NCBI RefSeq assembly: GCF_030296835.1
Contig: NZ_AP027922.1
Span: forward strand, 1,550,001 to 1,614,000
Length of the DNA: 64,000 bases
Source of the DNA: Pseudoalteromonas sp. MM1
GTDB taxonomy: Bacteria > Pseudomonadota > Gammaproteobacteria > Enterobacterales > Alteromonadaceae
Reading direction: 5' to 3'
The translations under genes were made by a program, and so were the position numbers. The notes beneath the pieces were generated by a model. That model did not search any database. It was not told the DNA's origin and saw nothing but the letters and a program-made list of their open reading frames with translations. Below are positions 33,759 through 43,191 of the stretch, piece after piece. Each line of letters begins with the position of its first letter. The first letter of the stretch is position 1.

Positions 33759-35780
33759 TTACATTACACGCATACCTGGCTCTGAGCCATCGTCTGGGTT
33801 AAGAATGTAAATTTCTTTACCGCCAGGGCCTGCAGCTAATACCATACCCTCTGACATACCAAAGCGCATTTTACGTGGTTTAAGGTTTGCAACCATTACA
33901 GTAAGTTTGCCCTCAATGTCTTCTGGTGCGTAGGCCGATTTAATCCCCGCAAACACTTGGCGTGTTTCGCCACCTAAATCAAGTGTAAGTTTAAGTAGTT
34001 TATCGGCACCTTCAACGTGTTCTGCTTTAGCAATTTTAGCTACGCGTAAGTCTACTTTTGCAAAGTCATCAAACTCAATTTCGTCGCTAATTGGCTCTTT
34101 TGCAAGAGGGCTATTTGGGTCAATTGTTACTTTTGATTCTAGACTTTCTTTTGATTCTTCAACCATTTTGTTCACTTTATCCATTTCTACACGTTGCATT
34201 AACGGCTTAAACTTATTAATAGGGTGGTTTATTAGTGCATTTTGAACACCATCCCACGCTAAGTCGTCATTTAAAAAGGCTTCTACGTTTGCAGCCATAC
34301 CAGGCAATACAGGTTTTAAATAGGTAATTAAAACGCGGAACAAGTTAAGACCAAGCGAGCATACGTCGTGCGCTTCTTGCTGTTTTGTCTCGTCTTTAAT
34401 AAGTACCCAAGGTGCTGCGGCATCAATAAATTGGTTTGCTTTGTCGGCAAGCGCCATAATTTCACGAATCGCGCGGCTGTATTCACGGTTTTCATAATGA
34501 GCAGTAATGCTTGGAGCAGCAGCTTGAAATTCAGCTAAAAGCTCAGGCTGCATAATGGTGCTACTTAGCTTGCCATCAAACTTTTTAGTAATAAAGCCTG
34601 CACAGCGGCTCGCTATGTTTACTACTTTACCTACTAGGTCTGAATTTACACGCTGTGCAAAGTCTTCTAGGTTTAAATCAAGGTCAATAATGCCGCTGTT
34701 TAATTTAGCTGCGTAGTAATAACGTAAATATTCTGGGTCTAAGTTATCAAGGTAAGTACGTGCTTTTATAAACGTACCCTTAGATTTAGACATTTTCTCG
34801 CCATTTACAGTTACAAAGCCATGTGCAAACACGTTAGTTGGCTTTCTAAAATTAGCGCCCTCTAGCATGGCTGGCCAAAATAAGCTGTGGAAGTAAATAA
34901 TGTCTTTACCAATAAAGTGGTATAGCTCAGCATCAGAGCCTTCAGCCCAAAATGCATCAAAGTCTAGGCCTTTTTCGTCACATAGGTTTTTAAAGCTTGC
35001 CATGTAGCCAATCGGCGCATCAAGCCATACGTAGAAGTATTTACCTGGTGCATTTGGAATTTCAAAGCCAAAGTATGGGGCATCACGGCTAATATCCCAC
35101 TGCTGCAAGCCATCGGTAAACCATTCATCTAACTTGTTAGCCATTTCTTGTTGAATAGAGCCTGAGTGTAACCACTCTTTTAGCATGCCTTCAAATGCTG
35201 GAAGGTCAAAAAAGTAATGCTCAGAATCTTTAAGTACAGGCTCAGCACCTGACATTACAGAGCGCGGATTAATAAGTTCGGTTGGGCTGTAAGTTGCGCC
35301 ACACGAATCACAGCTATCGCCATTTTGGTTTTCAGATTTACACGTAGGGCAAGTGCCTGTTACAAAGCGGTCGGGTAAAAATATGCCTTTTTCAGGGTCG
35401 AATAACTGTGAAATGGTGTGCTTTTTAATATGGCCTGCATCATTAAGGCGATTATAAATAAGCTCACTCAGCTCTTTATTTTCTGCGCTATGGGTGCTGT
35501 GATATTTATCAAACTTAATGTTAAAGTCGGCAAAGTCGCGTTGGCGTTCAATGCTTACATTTTTAACCATTTCTTCAGGCGTGATCCCTTGCTTTTGCGC
35601 ATTAAGCATAATTGGCGTGCCGTGAGCATCGTCGGCGCAAACATAATACGCTTCGTGGCCTTGTAGTTTTTGAAAACGTGACCAAATATCAGTTTGAATA
35701 TATTCCAATAAATGGCCTAAGTGAGTAGGGCCATTTGCATAAGGTAATGCGCTGGTAATGAGGATCTTTCGCTGCGTCAT
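33759..35780 (-). CDS. metG: Methionyl-tRNA synthetase MetG
   Basis: MetG charges tRNA-Met. From the ATG at 35780 it has 673 residues, close to the 677 of E. coli. The N-terminal catalytic domain has the HIGH-type motif (PTHLGH), the zinc knuckle with two CxxC pairs (CPTC and CDSC), and K-M-S-K-S. An anticodon-binding helical domain follows, then the C-terminal tRNA-binding OB fold (VDLRVAKI and [11 protein letters not shown]), which allows dimerisation. The frame is open 23 codons upstream, but the longer N-terminus is hydrophobic and unlike the family. The gene diverges from apbC, as in enterics. Confidence 0.95.
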   Translation of the reverse strand: MTQRKILITSALPYANGPTHLGHLLEYIQTDIWSRFQKLQGHEAYYVCADDAHGTPIMLNAQKQGITPEEMVKNVSIERQRDFADFNIKFDKYHSTHSAENKELSELIYNRLNDAGHIKKHTISQLFDPEKGIFLPDRFVTGTCPTCKSENQNGDSCDSCGATYSPTELINPRSVMSGAEPVLKDSEHYFFDLPAFEGMLKEWLHSGSIQQEMANKLDEWFTDGLQQWDISRDAPYFGFEIPNAPGKYFYVWLDAPIGYMASFKNLCDEKGLDFDAFWAEGSDAELYHFIGKDIIYFHSLFWPAMLEGANFRKPTNVFAHGFVTVNGEKMSKSKGTFIKARTYLDNLDPEYLRYYYAAKLNSGIIDLDLNLEDFAQRVNSDLVGKVVNIASRCAGFITKKFDGKLSSTIMQPELLAEFQAAAPSITAHYENREYSRAIREIMALADKANQFIDAAAPWVLIKDETKQQEAHDVCSLGLNLFRVLITYLKPVLPGMAANVEAFLNDDLAWDGVQNALINHPINKFKPLMQRVEMDKVNKMVEESKESLESKVTIDPNSPLAKEPISDEIEFDDFAKVDLRVAKIAKAEHVEGADKLLKLTLDLGGETRQVFAGIKSAYAPEDIEGKLTVMVANLKPRKMRFGMSEGMVLAAGPGGKEIYILNPDDGSEPGMRVM

Positions 35781-35843
35781 AATCATTCCGAATTGAGGAT
35801 AAATCACCATTTTTACTACAAAAAAGGCGGTTATCATTAATTT

Positions 35844-35884
35844 ATCCATAAGCTTTGGACTAACGGTACGCGCAGCTTATGGAT
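35844..35884. promoter_or_regulatory. 11-bp inverted repeat between metG and apbC
   Basis: ATCCATAAGCT and AGCTTATGGAT are perfect inverted copies separated by 19 bases, in the divergent metG/apbC promoter region. It could be an operator or a leader hairpin of metG. The T-rich flank on the + side resembles a terminator, although no gene upstream would need one. Confidence 0.5.
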
Positions 35885-35967
35885 TTTTGTTAATTGACTG
35901 GTGTTAATGCCCTGAATGTTACATAATTCTGGGGCACTTTTCATCAAAGAAACGCTATTTAATTGCT

Positions 35968-37044
35968 ATGTTTGGACTGTCAAAACTATTCTCCTCTAAA
36001 TCGGTGCAAAAACAACCGATTATTACTGCCTTAGCGGCGTATCGAAGTGCGGCATTTGCCGTAGGTATTGATGAAAGTTTTATTGAGACCATTTCACAAA
36101 ATGACGATAAATCAATACACATTAAAATAACGCTACCATTTGCGGCTCAATCAGAAATGCCGTTAGTTGAGCAGCACGTTAGTGAAAGTATAAATACACC
36201 GGTTACCATAGACTCTGTGGTGGCTATAAAAGAGCCTGCAAAATTTAAAGCCATTAAACATATTGTGCTTATTGCCTCGGGTAAAGGCGGTGTGGGTAAA
36301 TCAACCACCGCGGTTAATTTAGCAGGCGCGCTTAAAAATGAAGGCGCAAAAGTAGGCATTTTAGATGCTGATATTTATGGGCCGTCTATCCCAATGCTTT
36401 TAGGGCTTGTAGGTGCAGAGCCACAAACCAAAGATAACAAACTACTACAGCCGTTTAACGCTAATGGGATCCAAGCGCAATCAATCGGTTTTTTAGTACC
36501 AAGTGATGATGCAACAGTATGGCGGGGCCCAATGGCATCGGGTGCGCTCAATCAGTTATTAAACGAAACTGATTGGGGCGAACTTGATTATTTAATTGTT
36601 GATATGCCACCGGGTACGGGCGATATACAACTTACAATGAGCCAAAAAGTGCCTGCCAGCGGTACGGTTATTGTGACTACGCCACAAGACTTAGCTTTAG
36701 CCGATGCACAAAAGGGTATTGCTATGTTTAATAAAGTAAACGTACCTGTGCTTGGTTTAATTGAAAATATGAGCCATTACATTTGTACTCACTGCGGTGA
36801 AGCAAACCATGTATTTGGTAAAGACGGCGCTGAAAAACTTGCCCATAAACACGGCGTACCGGTGCTAAGCCATATTCCACTTGCTATAGATATTCGTGAA
36901 TATTCAGAGCAGGGTAAACTTATTGCCAGCGATAACACCACGGCTATTAGCAATACATACAGTGCAGCGGCAAGACTGATTGCCAGCACGCTTTTTTATC
37001 AGCAGCACCAAAACAGTGTTGAAATTGTGATTACAGAAGATTAA
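35968..37044 (+). CDS. apbC: Iron-sulfur cluster carrier protein ApbC (Mrp)
   Basis: This P-loop ATPase holds and transfers [4Fe-4S] clusters to apo-proteins in the cytoplasm. The 358 residues have a DUF59-like N-terminal part (about 15-85) and the deviant Walker A GKGGVGKS (105-112). VDMPPGTGD and the cluster-binding CxxC (CTHC, near residue 272) follow. It is divergent from metG and 5 bp upstream of dcd. Cluster delivery may serve the several Fe-S enzymes in the window, but that is a general inference. Confidence 0.94.
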   Translation: MFGLSKLFSSKSVQKQPIITALAAYRSAAFAVGIDESFIETISQNDDKSIHIKITLPFAAQSEMPLVEQHVSESINTPVTIDSVVAIKEPAKFKAIKHIVLIASGKGGVGKSTTAVNLAGALKNEGAKVGILDADIYGPSIPMLLGLVGAEPQTKDNKLLQPFNANGIQAQSIGFLVPSDDATVWRGPMASGALNQLLNETDWGELDYLIVDMPPGTGDIQLTMSQKVPASGTVIVTTPQDLALADAQKGIAMFNKVNVPVLGLIENMSHYICTHCGEANHVFGKDGAEKLAHKHGVPVLSHIPLAIDIREYSEQGKLIASDNTTAISNTYSAAARLIASTLFYQQHQNSVEIVITED

Positions 37045-37049
37045 TTAAA

Positions 37050-37637
37050 ATGAGACTTTCAGACACACATATTAAAGAATACTTAAATGATGGCCGCATT
37101 GTGATTGAGCCTGCGCCAACGAGCGAAATGATTTCAGGCGTGACTGCCGATTTGCGCTTAGGCAACAAATTTAGAACCTTTAACGCGCATAATGCAGCGT
37201 ATGTAGATTTAAGTGGCCCTAAAGATCAGTTAAATAAAGCCATGGAATCAATAATGAGTGAAGAGATTGAGCTTGCCGACGGGGAAGCTTTCTTTTTGCA
37301 CCCAGGTGAACTTGCACTGGCAATTACCCATGAAAAAGTGACATTACCTGCTGATATAGTAGGCTGGTTAGATGGGCGTTCATCACTTGCCCGCTTAGGT
37401 TTAATGGTGCATGTAACAGCACACAGAATCGACCCAGGTTGGAGCGGTAATATTGTTTTAGAATTTTATAACTCAGGTAAGTTACCACTGGCACTGCGTC
37501 CATTAATGAAAATTGGTGCAATGAGCTTTGAAATGCTTTCAGGCCCGTGCGAAAACCCATACAACATTCGTAAAGATGCAAAATATAAAGATCAAAGCAG
37601 TGCGGTAGCAAGCCGTATTAGTGACGATAACTTATAA
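37050..37637 (+). CDS. dcd: dCTP deaminase Dcd
   Basis: Dcd deaminates dCTP to dUTP, feeding dTMP synthesis. The 195 residues match the E. coli enzyme in length. They contain the [10 protein letters not shown] and [13 protein letters not shown] signature with the catalytic Glu in IVLEFYNSG. It follows apbC by 5 bp and ends before a long hairpin, so apbC-dcd is a two-gene unit. Confidence 0.95.
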   Translation: MRLSDTHIKEYLNDGRIVIEPAPTSEMISGVTADLRLGNKFRTFNAHNAAYVDLSGPKDQLNKAMESIMSEEIELADGEAFFLHPGELALAITHEKVTLPADIVGWLDGRSSLARLGLMVHVTAHRIDPGWSGNIVLEFYNSGKLPLALRPLMKIGAMSFEMLSGPCENPYNIRKDAKYKDQSSAVASRISDDNL

Positions 37638-37649
37638 CAATATATAACT

Positions 37650-37696
37650 ATTAAGCGTTTAAATGCCCGCTGTGTTGGCTAGCTTAAACGCTTAAT
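37650..37696. terminator. 13-bp inverted repeat after dcd, candidate bidirectional terminator
   Basis: ATTAAGCGTTTAA and TTAAACGCTTAAT are perfect inverted copies 21 bases apart, and a short GCC/GGC pairing is possible within the loop. It separates dcd from the convergent PilJ-N gene. The T tract is weak (TTATTTAA). Confidence 0.55.
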
Positions 37697-37718
37697 TATT
37701 TAACTGGGCGAACTGATA

Positions 37719-38378
37719 TTAAATACTTTTTTTATTTCTGGCTTTATAAACAAGTAAAAGCTCTACTACAATAGATAGTAAAATTACAATAATTACAATA
37801 CCTTGAATAGTATGTAGCCTTTTAACTCGATCAACACTTTCTTTTTCGTACTGCATAACCACCGTATTAAATGCTTTTAAAAGTGGCTCTTTTGCTAAAG
37901 AAAAAAAGCTTTCTTGCACTGTATCTAAATTAAGTGTTTGTGTTTTTATCTTCAGTACCTCTTCAACTCTATCTGAAAACATCCTTAATTTTTTATCAAC
38001 ATTAATTGGCTCTTTAAAATACATTGCTAACAACTCGTCTGATAACGGGCTTTCATCGCCTAATACCTGTGCTCCATAGTGCTCACTTAATAAGTATTTA
38101 TGATTGTTTTTTAAAGAGTTTAAAGCATTAATGGCCAGTAATTTAGAATCCTGCGAGCCATACATTAAGTACTCTAAAGTAAACATGCTGACTCGCTGTG
38201 AAAGCATTCTTTGTTGACCACTTACATTGACTATTTTTCCTGTATCAGATTGTGCTTCAATTACTTCATCAAGCATAAAGTGAATACAGATCGATAAAAT
38301 AGCTATAACAGTTAAGGGCGCAATATAAATAAAAGAGAAAGCGCTGCGCTTTTTATATGTAGAATCAGTATTTACCAT
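37719..38378 (-). CDS. Membrane protein with type IV pili methyl-accepting chemotaxis (PilJ-N) sensor domain only
   Basis: The 219 residues have an N-terminal transmembrane helix (about 14-34) and a periplasmic helical domain with the PilJ-N/NarX-like motif N-V-S-G-Q-Q-R-M-L-S-Q-R. A second helix (about 193-213) follows, and then only a short basic tail. Full-length relatives continue into HAMP plus kinase, methyl-accepting or GGDEF domains, which are absent here. It is either a truncated receptor or a stand-alone sensor working with another membrane protein. The NarX-like motif sensed nitrate in the families described, but the ligand here is unknown. Confidence 0.75.
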   Translation of the reverse strand: MVNTDSTYKKRSAFSFIYIAPLTVIAILSICIHFMLDEVIEAQSDTGKIVNVSGQQRMLSQRVSMFTLEYLMYGSQDSKLLAINALNSLKNNHKYLLSEHYGAQVLGDESPLSDELLAMYFKEPINVDKKLRMFSDRVEEVLKIKTQTLNLDTVQESFFSLAKEPLLKAFNTVVMQYEKESVDRVKRLHTIQGIVIIVILLSIVVELLLVYKARNKKSI

Positions 38379-38460
38379 TTAAATGCTACTTATTTAAAAT
38401 TATTAATGCTTTAGGATAGGATAGATTAAATATAAGATTTTTCACGTAAATAAAGATTTA

Positions 38461-38504
38461 TATCAATGCGCAAAATGATTGAGTACTATTGCGAATTGGT
38501 ATTA
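38461..38504 (-). repeat. Short internally deleted copy of the interspersed palindromic repeat
   Basis: It begins TATCAATGCGC and ends GCGAATTGGTATTA. Read in reverse, the left end AATACCAATTCGCAATAGTA is followed by the AATCATTTT landmark of the long copies and then jumps to the right end. It is upstream of the PilJ-N gene and just downstream of the next gene. Confidence 0.65.
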
Positions 38505-38520
38505 CAAGGTAGTTTATGAG

Positions 38521-39303
38521 TTATTTTGAGTTATGAAGCGCATAGCCCAGTAGTTCAAAATACTTATTAAGCGCTTTATTTGCTTTATCAATATGCTCTT
38601 TATCTGGGTAAATTAAATTACTGTTTTTTAAGCCACTAACTAAAAAGCTATTTTGAATCGTGCTGTTAGCTTCTATACAGGCTTCAAAGCAGCGGGCTGC
38701 TAGTTCCTCAGGCATGCTCATGTAATTCATATTATGTGCTTGGTCGTGCTTTATACACGCTTGTACAAATTCATTTGCGTCATGCCCGCCTTCATCTAAA
38801 AACACCTCTTTGTAAAAATTATTAAGCGCATTATTAAGCGGGTGAACTAAGTTAGGTATGTTTGAAAGCCACAGTTTTGAAGCAAACCCAAAGCGAGGTT
38901 TTGCGTTAAATAAATGCTCGCTTATGTGATGATCAAATGCGTGAAACCATTCGTGGGCTAGTGCGCCACCGCCGGCATTTTTAGCAAGGGCAAGCGTTTG
39001 TGAGGCTGCGTTATAATGCGCTTGTACGCCTTTTTGACCGCCATGCCCAAAGGCAAAATTTAGTTTGCCGCGCAGGCCAATGGCTTTGGGCGGTAAATGT
39101 AATATTTGAGCAAGGTCGGCGAGAGCATCGTAAATTAAGTTTGCACTAATGAAATGCTCTTCTTTGGTTACCCATTTACCTACAACCATAGATCTAAAGC
39201 CAAAGGTATCTCTAATATCGCTAAAGTCAACTTGGTCGTCAAAGCGGTAGTCAGGTCCTTTTCGATTGAATCCGCGTTTTAATCTGTTTGGGTAATTACG
39301 CAT
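38521..39303 (-). CDS. CLCA_X-family protein, putative HExxH metallopeptidase fold
   Basis: The 260-residue protein contains His117-Glu118-Trp-Phe-His121 in ALAHEWFHAFDHH, a zincin-type active site. A conserved upstream region reads FAFGHGGQKGVQAHYN. It agrees with proteins annotated as CLCA_X family in marine Gammaproteobacteria, whose function is not established. There is no signal peptide, so it is cytoplasmic. It lies 16 bp after tapT in the same direction and is probably co-transcribed with it. Confidence 0.65.
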   Translation of the reverse strand: MRNYPNRLKRGFNRKGPDYRFDDQVDFSDIRDTFGFRSMVVGKWVTKEEHFISANLIYDALADLAQILHLPPKAIGLRGKLNFAFGHGGQKGVQAHYNAASQTLALAKNAGGGALAHEWFHAFDHHISEHLFNAKPRFGFASKLWLSNIPNLVHPLNNALNNFYKEVFLDEGGHDANEFVQACIKHDQAHNMNYMSMPEELAARCFEACIEANSTIQNSFLVSGLKNSNLIYPDKEHIDKANKALNKYFELLGYALHNSK

Positions 39304-39319
39304 TTAAGTTTAATTATGG

Positions 39320-39916
39320 CTAATTTAAGTAACGTGCTTTTACGTGCTTTGGCATGTGTTGGGTTTGTTTTTGTATTAATTCATCTAATAAATTGTAAAG
39401 TGGCGCAGGGTTTAGCTGCTCTATTAACCACAAACTATGTGCAACAGCTTCAAGTGTAGAGAGGCTATCGGCTCTGGGGGCTTTTCGAATAGCGTAACGG
39501 CTTTGCGGTAAGTGCTTAAAGCTCACTGTGTTAAATTTAGTGAGTAGTGGGGTGAGCTGTAAAATTTTATAAGCTTTTTTCCAAGTGCCATCAATAACGA
39601 TTAAGTGCGTAATGTTACTTAATGCCGGCTTTGAGTTTGCATCATCTAAGTTGGTGGCGTGCTCATTAGGGTAGAGCAGTACAGTGGAGTCTACAGGTAA
39701 AGAGTTGAGCTGGGCAAAGTCGGTGTTATTTTCCCCTTTGATTATTTTGCAGTCAGTTAGGCTCAAGTTAAGCAATTTTGCCGTGTTTTTCGCTATTTTT
39801 TCTTCACTGGGGTGTTGTAAAATAACCACACTAACTTTATTTGTTAAATGTTTAATGGCCCCGCATATACAGGTAGAGGGCGTAAACAAACAGCGTTCAC
39901 AAACTTGGCGAGTCAT
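39320..39916 (-). CDS. tapT: tRNA-uridine aminocarboxypropyltransferase (DTW domain), TapT-like
   Basis: The family adds a 3-amino-3-carboxypropyl group from SAM to uridine in tRNA (acp3U). The 198 residues start with a Cys cluster (Cys6, 9, 16 and 18). They contain the D-G-T-W motif (IDGTWKKA) that names the DTW family and the RKAPRADSLSTLEA block. Length and motifs fit E. coli TapT (YfiP). TapT acts at U47, but the exact position here is inferred. Confidence 0.85.
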   Translation of the reverse strand: MTRQVCERCLFTPSTCICGAIKHLTNKVSVVILQHPSEEKIAKNTAKLLNLSLTDCKIIKGENNTDFAQLNSLPVDSTVLLYPNEHATNLDDANSKPALSNITHLIVIDGTWKKAYKILQLTPLLTKFNTVSFKHLPQSRYAIRKAPRADSLSTLEAVAHSLWLIEQLNPAPLYNLLDELIQKQTQHMPKHVKARYLN

Positions 39917-40053
39917 TAATTAAACTTTTTATTGTGAGTATATTTTGATAATTATACATTTATAAACTAATTAAGTTGGATTTTTTTACGCATAGATATA
40001 CAGTAATACTATTAATTATAAAATGACACGGAATGTTTAGAAGGGCTTAAAAT

Positions 40054-40398
40054 ATGACAGAAGTACAAATAGATAAGGCTGCTTTAGAAAGCATGCAGTC
40101 GTTACTTGGTGAGCAGTTTAAAGATACACTTGAATTTTGCTGCAGTGAATTTGAGCGCCTTGGTAATGAAGTTATTGCAACCATTGGTAACGATAAAGAA
40201 GCGGCGATTCGTCATGCTCATAGTTTAAAATCGAACGCGGCTCAGTTTGGTGCTACGAGTTTATCTGATGTAGCCCGTGATGTTGAACTTAACCTAAATC
40301 AAGATAACTTAGCGCAAGCCGTAACGGCATCTAATGATTTATTAGCGCAAGTAAGTGGTTCACAGGCCGAATTAAGAGCGTGGGTAGAATCTAATTAA
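40054..40398 (+). CDS. Histidine phosphotransfer (HPt) domain protein
   Basis: The 114-residue, all-helical protein is a stand-alone HPt module. The phospho-accepting site is His56 in AHSLKSNAAQFGA, the H-x-L-K-x-x-x-x-x-x-G pattern of this family. It would relay phosphate between a hybrid kinase and a response regulator. No kinase or regulator is adjacent, so partners must be encoded elsewhere. No strong ribosome-binding site is seen. Confidence 0.82.
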   Translation: MTEVQIDKAALESMQSLLGEQFKDTLEFCCSEFERLGNEVIATIGNDKEAAIRHAHSLKSNAAQFGATSLSDVARDVELNLNQDNLAQAVTASNDLLAQVSGSQAELRAWVESN

Positions 40399-40733
40399 TT
40401 TGATTTGTTAACGTGAATTTATTTCAGTATTAAGCAATTAATTAGGCTAGTATTTTGCGCCTTTAATAGGTTAATCTATGCCTTAACTAGGGCGTGTTTG
40501 GCCTTTCGGGAATAATTTTTTCAAAGTGTTTAATTTTTAAATTACCTAAAGCACATGTGTTGTTAATGTATAAAACAATAACAACACATAAAACTATATT
40601 TAAGGGCTGTTTAAGCCACTTTCTCCCTCGAATTACCAAACCAAATCAGGTTATATCTCACGCGCTGCGAAAACCCCTCCCTAGATTTAACAAATTTTGA
40701 TTTAATAAAGCCACTACGCCCAAAGAGGTAGCA
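40399..40733. other. 335-bp intergenic region before alaA
   Basis: An open frame at 40494-40700 (68 codons) has no ribosome-binding site and no recognisable composition, so I do not call it. The region holds an 11-bp inverted repeat (listed separately). The alaA promoter must lie here. Confidence 0.55.
40555..40589. promoter_or_regulatory. 11-bp inverted repeat upstream of alaA
   Basis: ATGTGTTGTTA and TAACAACACAT are perfect inverted copies 13 bases apart, about 145 bp before alaA. It could be an operator or an mRNA hairpin. There is no adjacent T tract to make it a terminator. Confidence 0.45.
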
Positions 40734-41951
40734 ATGTCAGATATAAAAAAGAGTCACAAATTAGAAGGTGTATGTTATGACATTCGTGGGCCGGTTTTAG
40801 CGCAAGCTAAAAAAATGGAAGACGAAGGTCAAAAGGTTCTTAAATTAAATATTGGTAATCCGGCTGCATTTGGCTTTGATATGCCAGAAGATATGCACCG
40901 TGATATTATTCGAAATTTGTATTCGGCCCAAGGTTATTGCGACTCTAAAGGGTTATATTCAGCCCGTGTAGCGGTTTATCAGCATTATCAGCAGCGCGGT
41001 TTACATAATCTAGATGTAGATAATATTTATATTGGTAATGGGGTGAGTGAGCTTATTCAAATGATCACTCAAGCGTTATTAAATAACGATGATGAAGTAC
41101 TAATACCTGCCCCAGATTACCCACTGTGGACTGCATCAGTTAAATTAGCAGGGGGTAACCCTGTTCATTATTTATGTGATGAAGAGCAAGATTGGTTTCC
41201 GGATATTGCTGATATAAAAAGTAAAATTACTTCAAAAACAAAAGCACTCGTACTAATTAACCCTAATAACCCAACCGGCGCGGTTTATAGTGACGATTTA
41301 CTGTTAGAGTTAATTAATCTGGCGCGCGAGCACAAGTTGTTATTACTTAGCGATGAAATCTACGAAAAGATTTTATACGATGGCATAACCCATACCTCGA
41401 TTGGCGCACTATGCGACGATGTGCCCATTATTACCTTTAATGGCTTAGCTAAAACCTACCGTGCGGCGGGTATGCGAATGGGCTGGATGGTGCTAAGCGG
41501 GCGCACCTCGGCAATGGAAGATTTACGTAAAGGGCTGGATATTTTATCGTCCATGCGCTTGTGTGCGAATGTACCCGCGCAATATGCAATTCAACAAGCA
41601 TTAGGTGGCGTGCAATCAATAGATAGCTTAATAGATCCAGGCGGGCGATTATATGTTCAGCGCGATATTGCTTGGCGTGGGCTTAATGCCATTGAAGGGA
41701 TAAGCTGTAAAAAACCAAAAGGGGCGCTTTACGCGTTTGCTAAAGTAGACACGGCTCATTTTAATGTCACTGATGATGAAAAAATGATGTTTGATTTGCT
41801 AAAAGCAGAAAAAATATTATTAGTGCATGGGCGTGCCTTTAACTGGCCAGAGCCTGATCACTTTAGGTTAGTGTTTTTACCTAACAAAGACGATTTATCG
41901 AGTGCGATGCTTAAAATGCAGCGCTTTTTTAAAGACTATCGCCAAGTTTAG
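40734..41951 (+). CDS. alaA: Glutamate-pyruvate (alanine) aminotransferase AlaA
   Basis: This PLP enzyme makes alanine from pyruvate and glutamate. The 405 residues match E. coli AlaA (YfbQ) in length and layout. N-P-N-N-P-T-G-A is at about 177-184, the PLP Lys240 is in FNGLAKTYR, and MRMGW follows. An AGAGG-type ribosome-binding site precedes the ATG. In enterics alaA lies near yfbV-ackA-pta, which also appear later in this window. Confidence 0.93.
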   Translation: MSDIKKSHKLEGVCYDIRGPVLAQAKKMEDEGQKVLKLNIGNPAAFGFDMPEDMHRDIIRNLYSAQGYCDSKGLYSARVAVYQHYQQRGLHNLDVDNIYIGNGVSELIQMITQALLNNDDEVLIPAPDYPLWTASVKLAGGNPVHYLCDEEQDWFPDIADIKSKITSKTKALVLINPNNPTGAVYSDDLLLELINLAREHKLLLLSDEIYEKILYDGITHTSIGALCDDVPIITFNGLAKTYRAAGMRMGWMVLSGRTSAMEDLRKGLDILSSMRLCANVPAQYAIQQALGGVQSIDSLIDPGGRLYVQRDIAWRGLNAIEGISCKKPKGALYAFAKVDTAHFNVTDDEKMMFDLLKAEKILLVHGRAFNWPEPDHFRLVFLPNKDDLSSAMLKMQRFFKDYRQV

Positions 41952-41980
41952 TCAATACCAATTGACGTGTTATGAAATAT

Positions 41981-42009
41981 AAAAAACGAGCTCAATTAGC
42001 TCGTTTTTT
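41981..42009. terminator. Bidirectional terminator between alaA and the glycine-zipper gene
   Basis: AAAAAACGAGCT and AGCTCGTTTTTT form a perfect 12-bp palindrome around a 5-base loop, with A and T tracts on either side. It can stop both convergent transcripts. Confidence 0.93.
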
Positions 42010-42037
42010 ATTAAAGCGTTAGTGCTTATATAGCTCG

Positions 42038-42505
42038 TTAATACGCGCGGTCAACTCTTACGGTATTATCACTTAAATACACTAACCGTACGTTATCACC
42101 TTTACTAAAGCGCATTGACTGGTCTTGATCTTGTACCACCATGTATTGATCGCCATTTTCTACCTGGATCAATAACTCGACTAGGTGGGTTTGCTTATAA
42201 TAGCTTTTTTGCTGATTATTATGAGCAACGCTTCCGCCAATGACTGAGCCCAAAATAGTAGCAACGGTACGACCGCTCCCACCACCAAATTGATTACCTA
42301 CAACACCGCCAAGCAGAGCGCCGCCAAAGGTTTTCCAGCCATTGTTTTTGTCTTGAACAAGCTCTTGTTCGGTAATTTTGCGTACCGATTTTACATCACC
42401 AAATAAAACCTGTTGCACAGGCACGGCTTTGTTTCGCTCATAGTTTGCAAAACTGGGTGCACTGAGCGTAAGCAAAGCGCACATTGCTATGGTTAAGGCT
42501 TTCAT
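42038..42505 (-). CDS. Glycine-zipper 2TM domain envelope protein (SlyB/Pcp-like, without lipobox)
   Basis: The 155 residues have a signal peptide (cleavage after Ser-Phe-Ala, residue 20) and a Gly-rich double helix. This GGALLGGVVGNQFGG / GSVIGGSVAH region (about 61-95) is the glycine-zipper 2TM domain of SlyB/Pcp-like outer-membrane proteins. A C-terminal beta region ends in VRVDRAY. Unlike SlyB, there is no Cys at the signal end, so it is not lipidated. It is the last gene of an envelope cluster, 57 bp after lpoB. Confidence 0.8.
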   Translation of the reverse strand: MKALTIAMCALLTLSAPSFANYERNKAVPVQQVLFGDVKSVRKITEQELVQDKNNGWKTFGGALLGGVVGNQFGGGSGRTVATILGSVIGGSVAHNNQQKSYYKQTHLVELLIQVENGDQYMVVQDQDQSMRFSKGDNVRLVYLSDNTVRVDRAY

Positions 42506-42562
42506 AGATGTCTCCTGTTGGTGCTACGCAAAGGCAATTTTTTGCCTTCGCGTGATAATTAA

Positions 42563-43180
42563 TTACCAACCAAATGTCGATTTTTCTTTCGTTTTACGAA
42601 TTTCAGTTTCATCTGCCCACTCTACTAGGCCACTTTCCATATCCATTAAGCGCATTGTAAATTTGTAATACACATCAGATTTATCAGCATTTGACTTAAC
42701 AATGCTCGAAAGGTTGCCATATAACATGTATTGCGCACCAATTTGTTTACCAAAGGCAACGGCAGTTGCAGGGTTTACAAGGGCATCTTCGTTTTGAAAG
42801 TTAAGCTGCTCACGCACTGATTCAACACGGGTCATATCAACAAAACGAAACTTACCGCTGCGCAGAAGTTGAGTAGAGATTGAGTCGGTAATAGATTCAG
42901 TGTCTATGTGCTCGCTGGTTTTATTTTTAATGCGCTCAACAAATACCACAGGGCGTTTGTTTTGCGTCATTGTGCCTACAACTGGCGAGCTAAGTAATGA
43001 GTCGGTCATTTGGCTGGCTACTTTTTGTAAATCGGTAGAGCCGAAGTTTATATCGGTTGTTTCTACTGCTTGCGCGTCTCCATAACTAACTACGGCTTTA
43101 TTAGCACAACCGCTTAAAATGAGCGCGCTAAGGCCAATAACTGCATAGCTTGATAATGTTTTAAATTGCGTAGTGATCAT
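42563..43180 (-). CDS. lpoB: Penicillin-binding protein activator LpoB
   Basis: LpoB is the outer-membrane lipoprotein that reaches through the wall to stimulate PBP1B. The 205 residues have lipobox LSGC (Cys24). The C-terminal globular domain shows VFVERIKNKTSEHIDTESITD and GAQYMLYGNLSSIVK, as in LpoB. The gene follows ycfL closely, as in E. coli, where ycfL and lpoB are neighbours. The linker is shorter than in E. coli. Confidence 0.88.
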   Translation of the reverse strand: MITTQFKTLSSYAVIGLSALILSGCANKAVVSYGDAQAVETTDINFGSTDLQKVASQMTDSLLSSPVVGTMTQNKRPVVFVERIKNKTSEHIDTESITDSISTQLLRSGKFRFVDMTRVESVREQLNFQNEDALVNPATAVAFGKQIGAQYMLYGNLSSIVKSNADKSDVYYKFTMRLMDMESGLVEWADETEIRKTKEKSTFGW

Positions 43181-43191
43181 CTTTATAACCC

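Noticed and set aside
35781..35849. 23-residue hydrophobic N-terminal extension of MetG
   Set aside because: It is unlike the family, and the ATG at 35780 gives the canonical length.
40494..40700. 68-codon open frame before alaA
   Set aside because: No ribosome-binding site, no recognisable sequence, and overlap with an inverted repeat.
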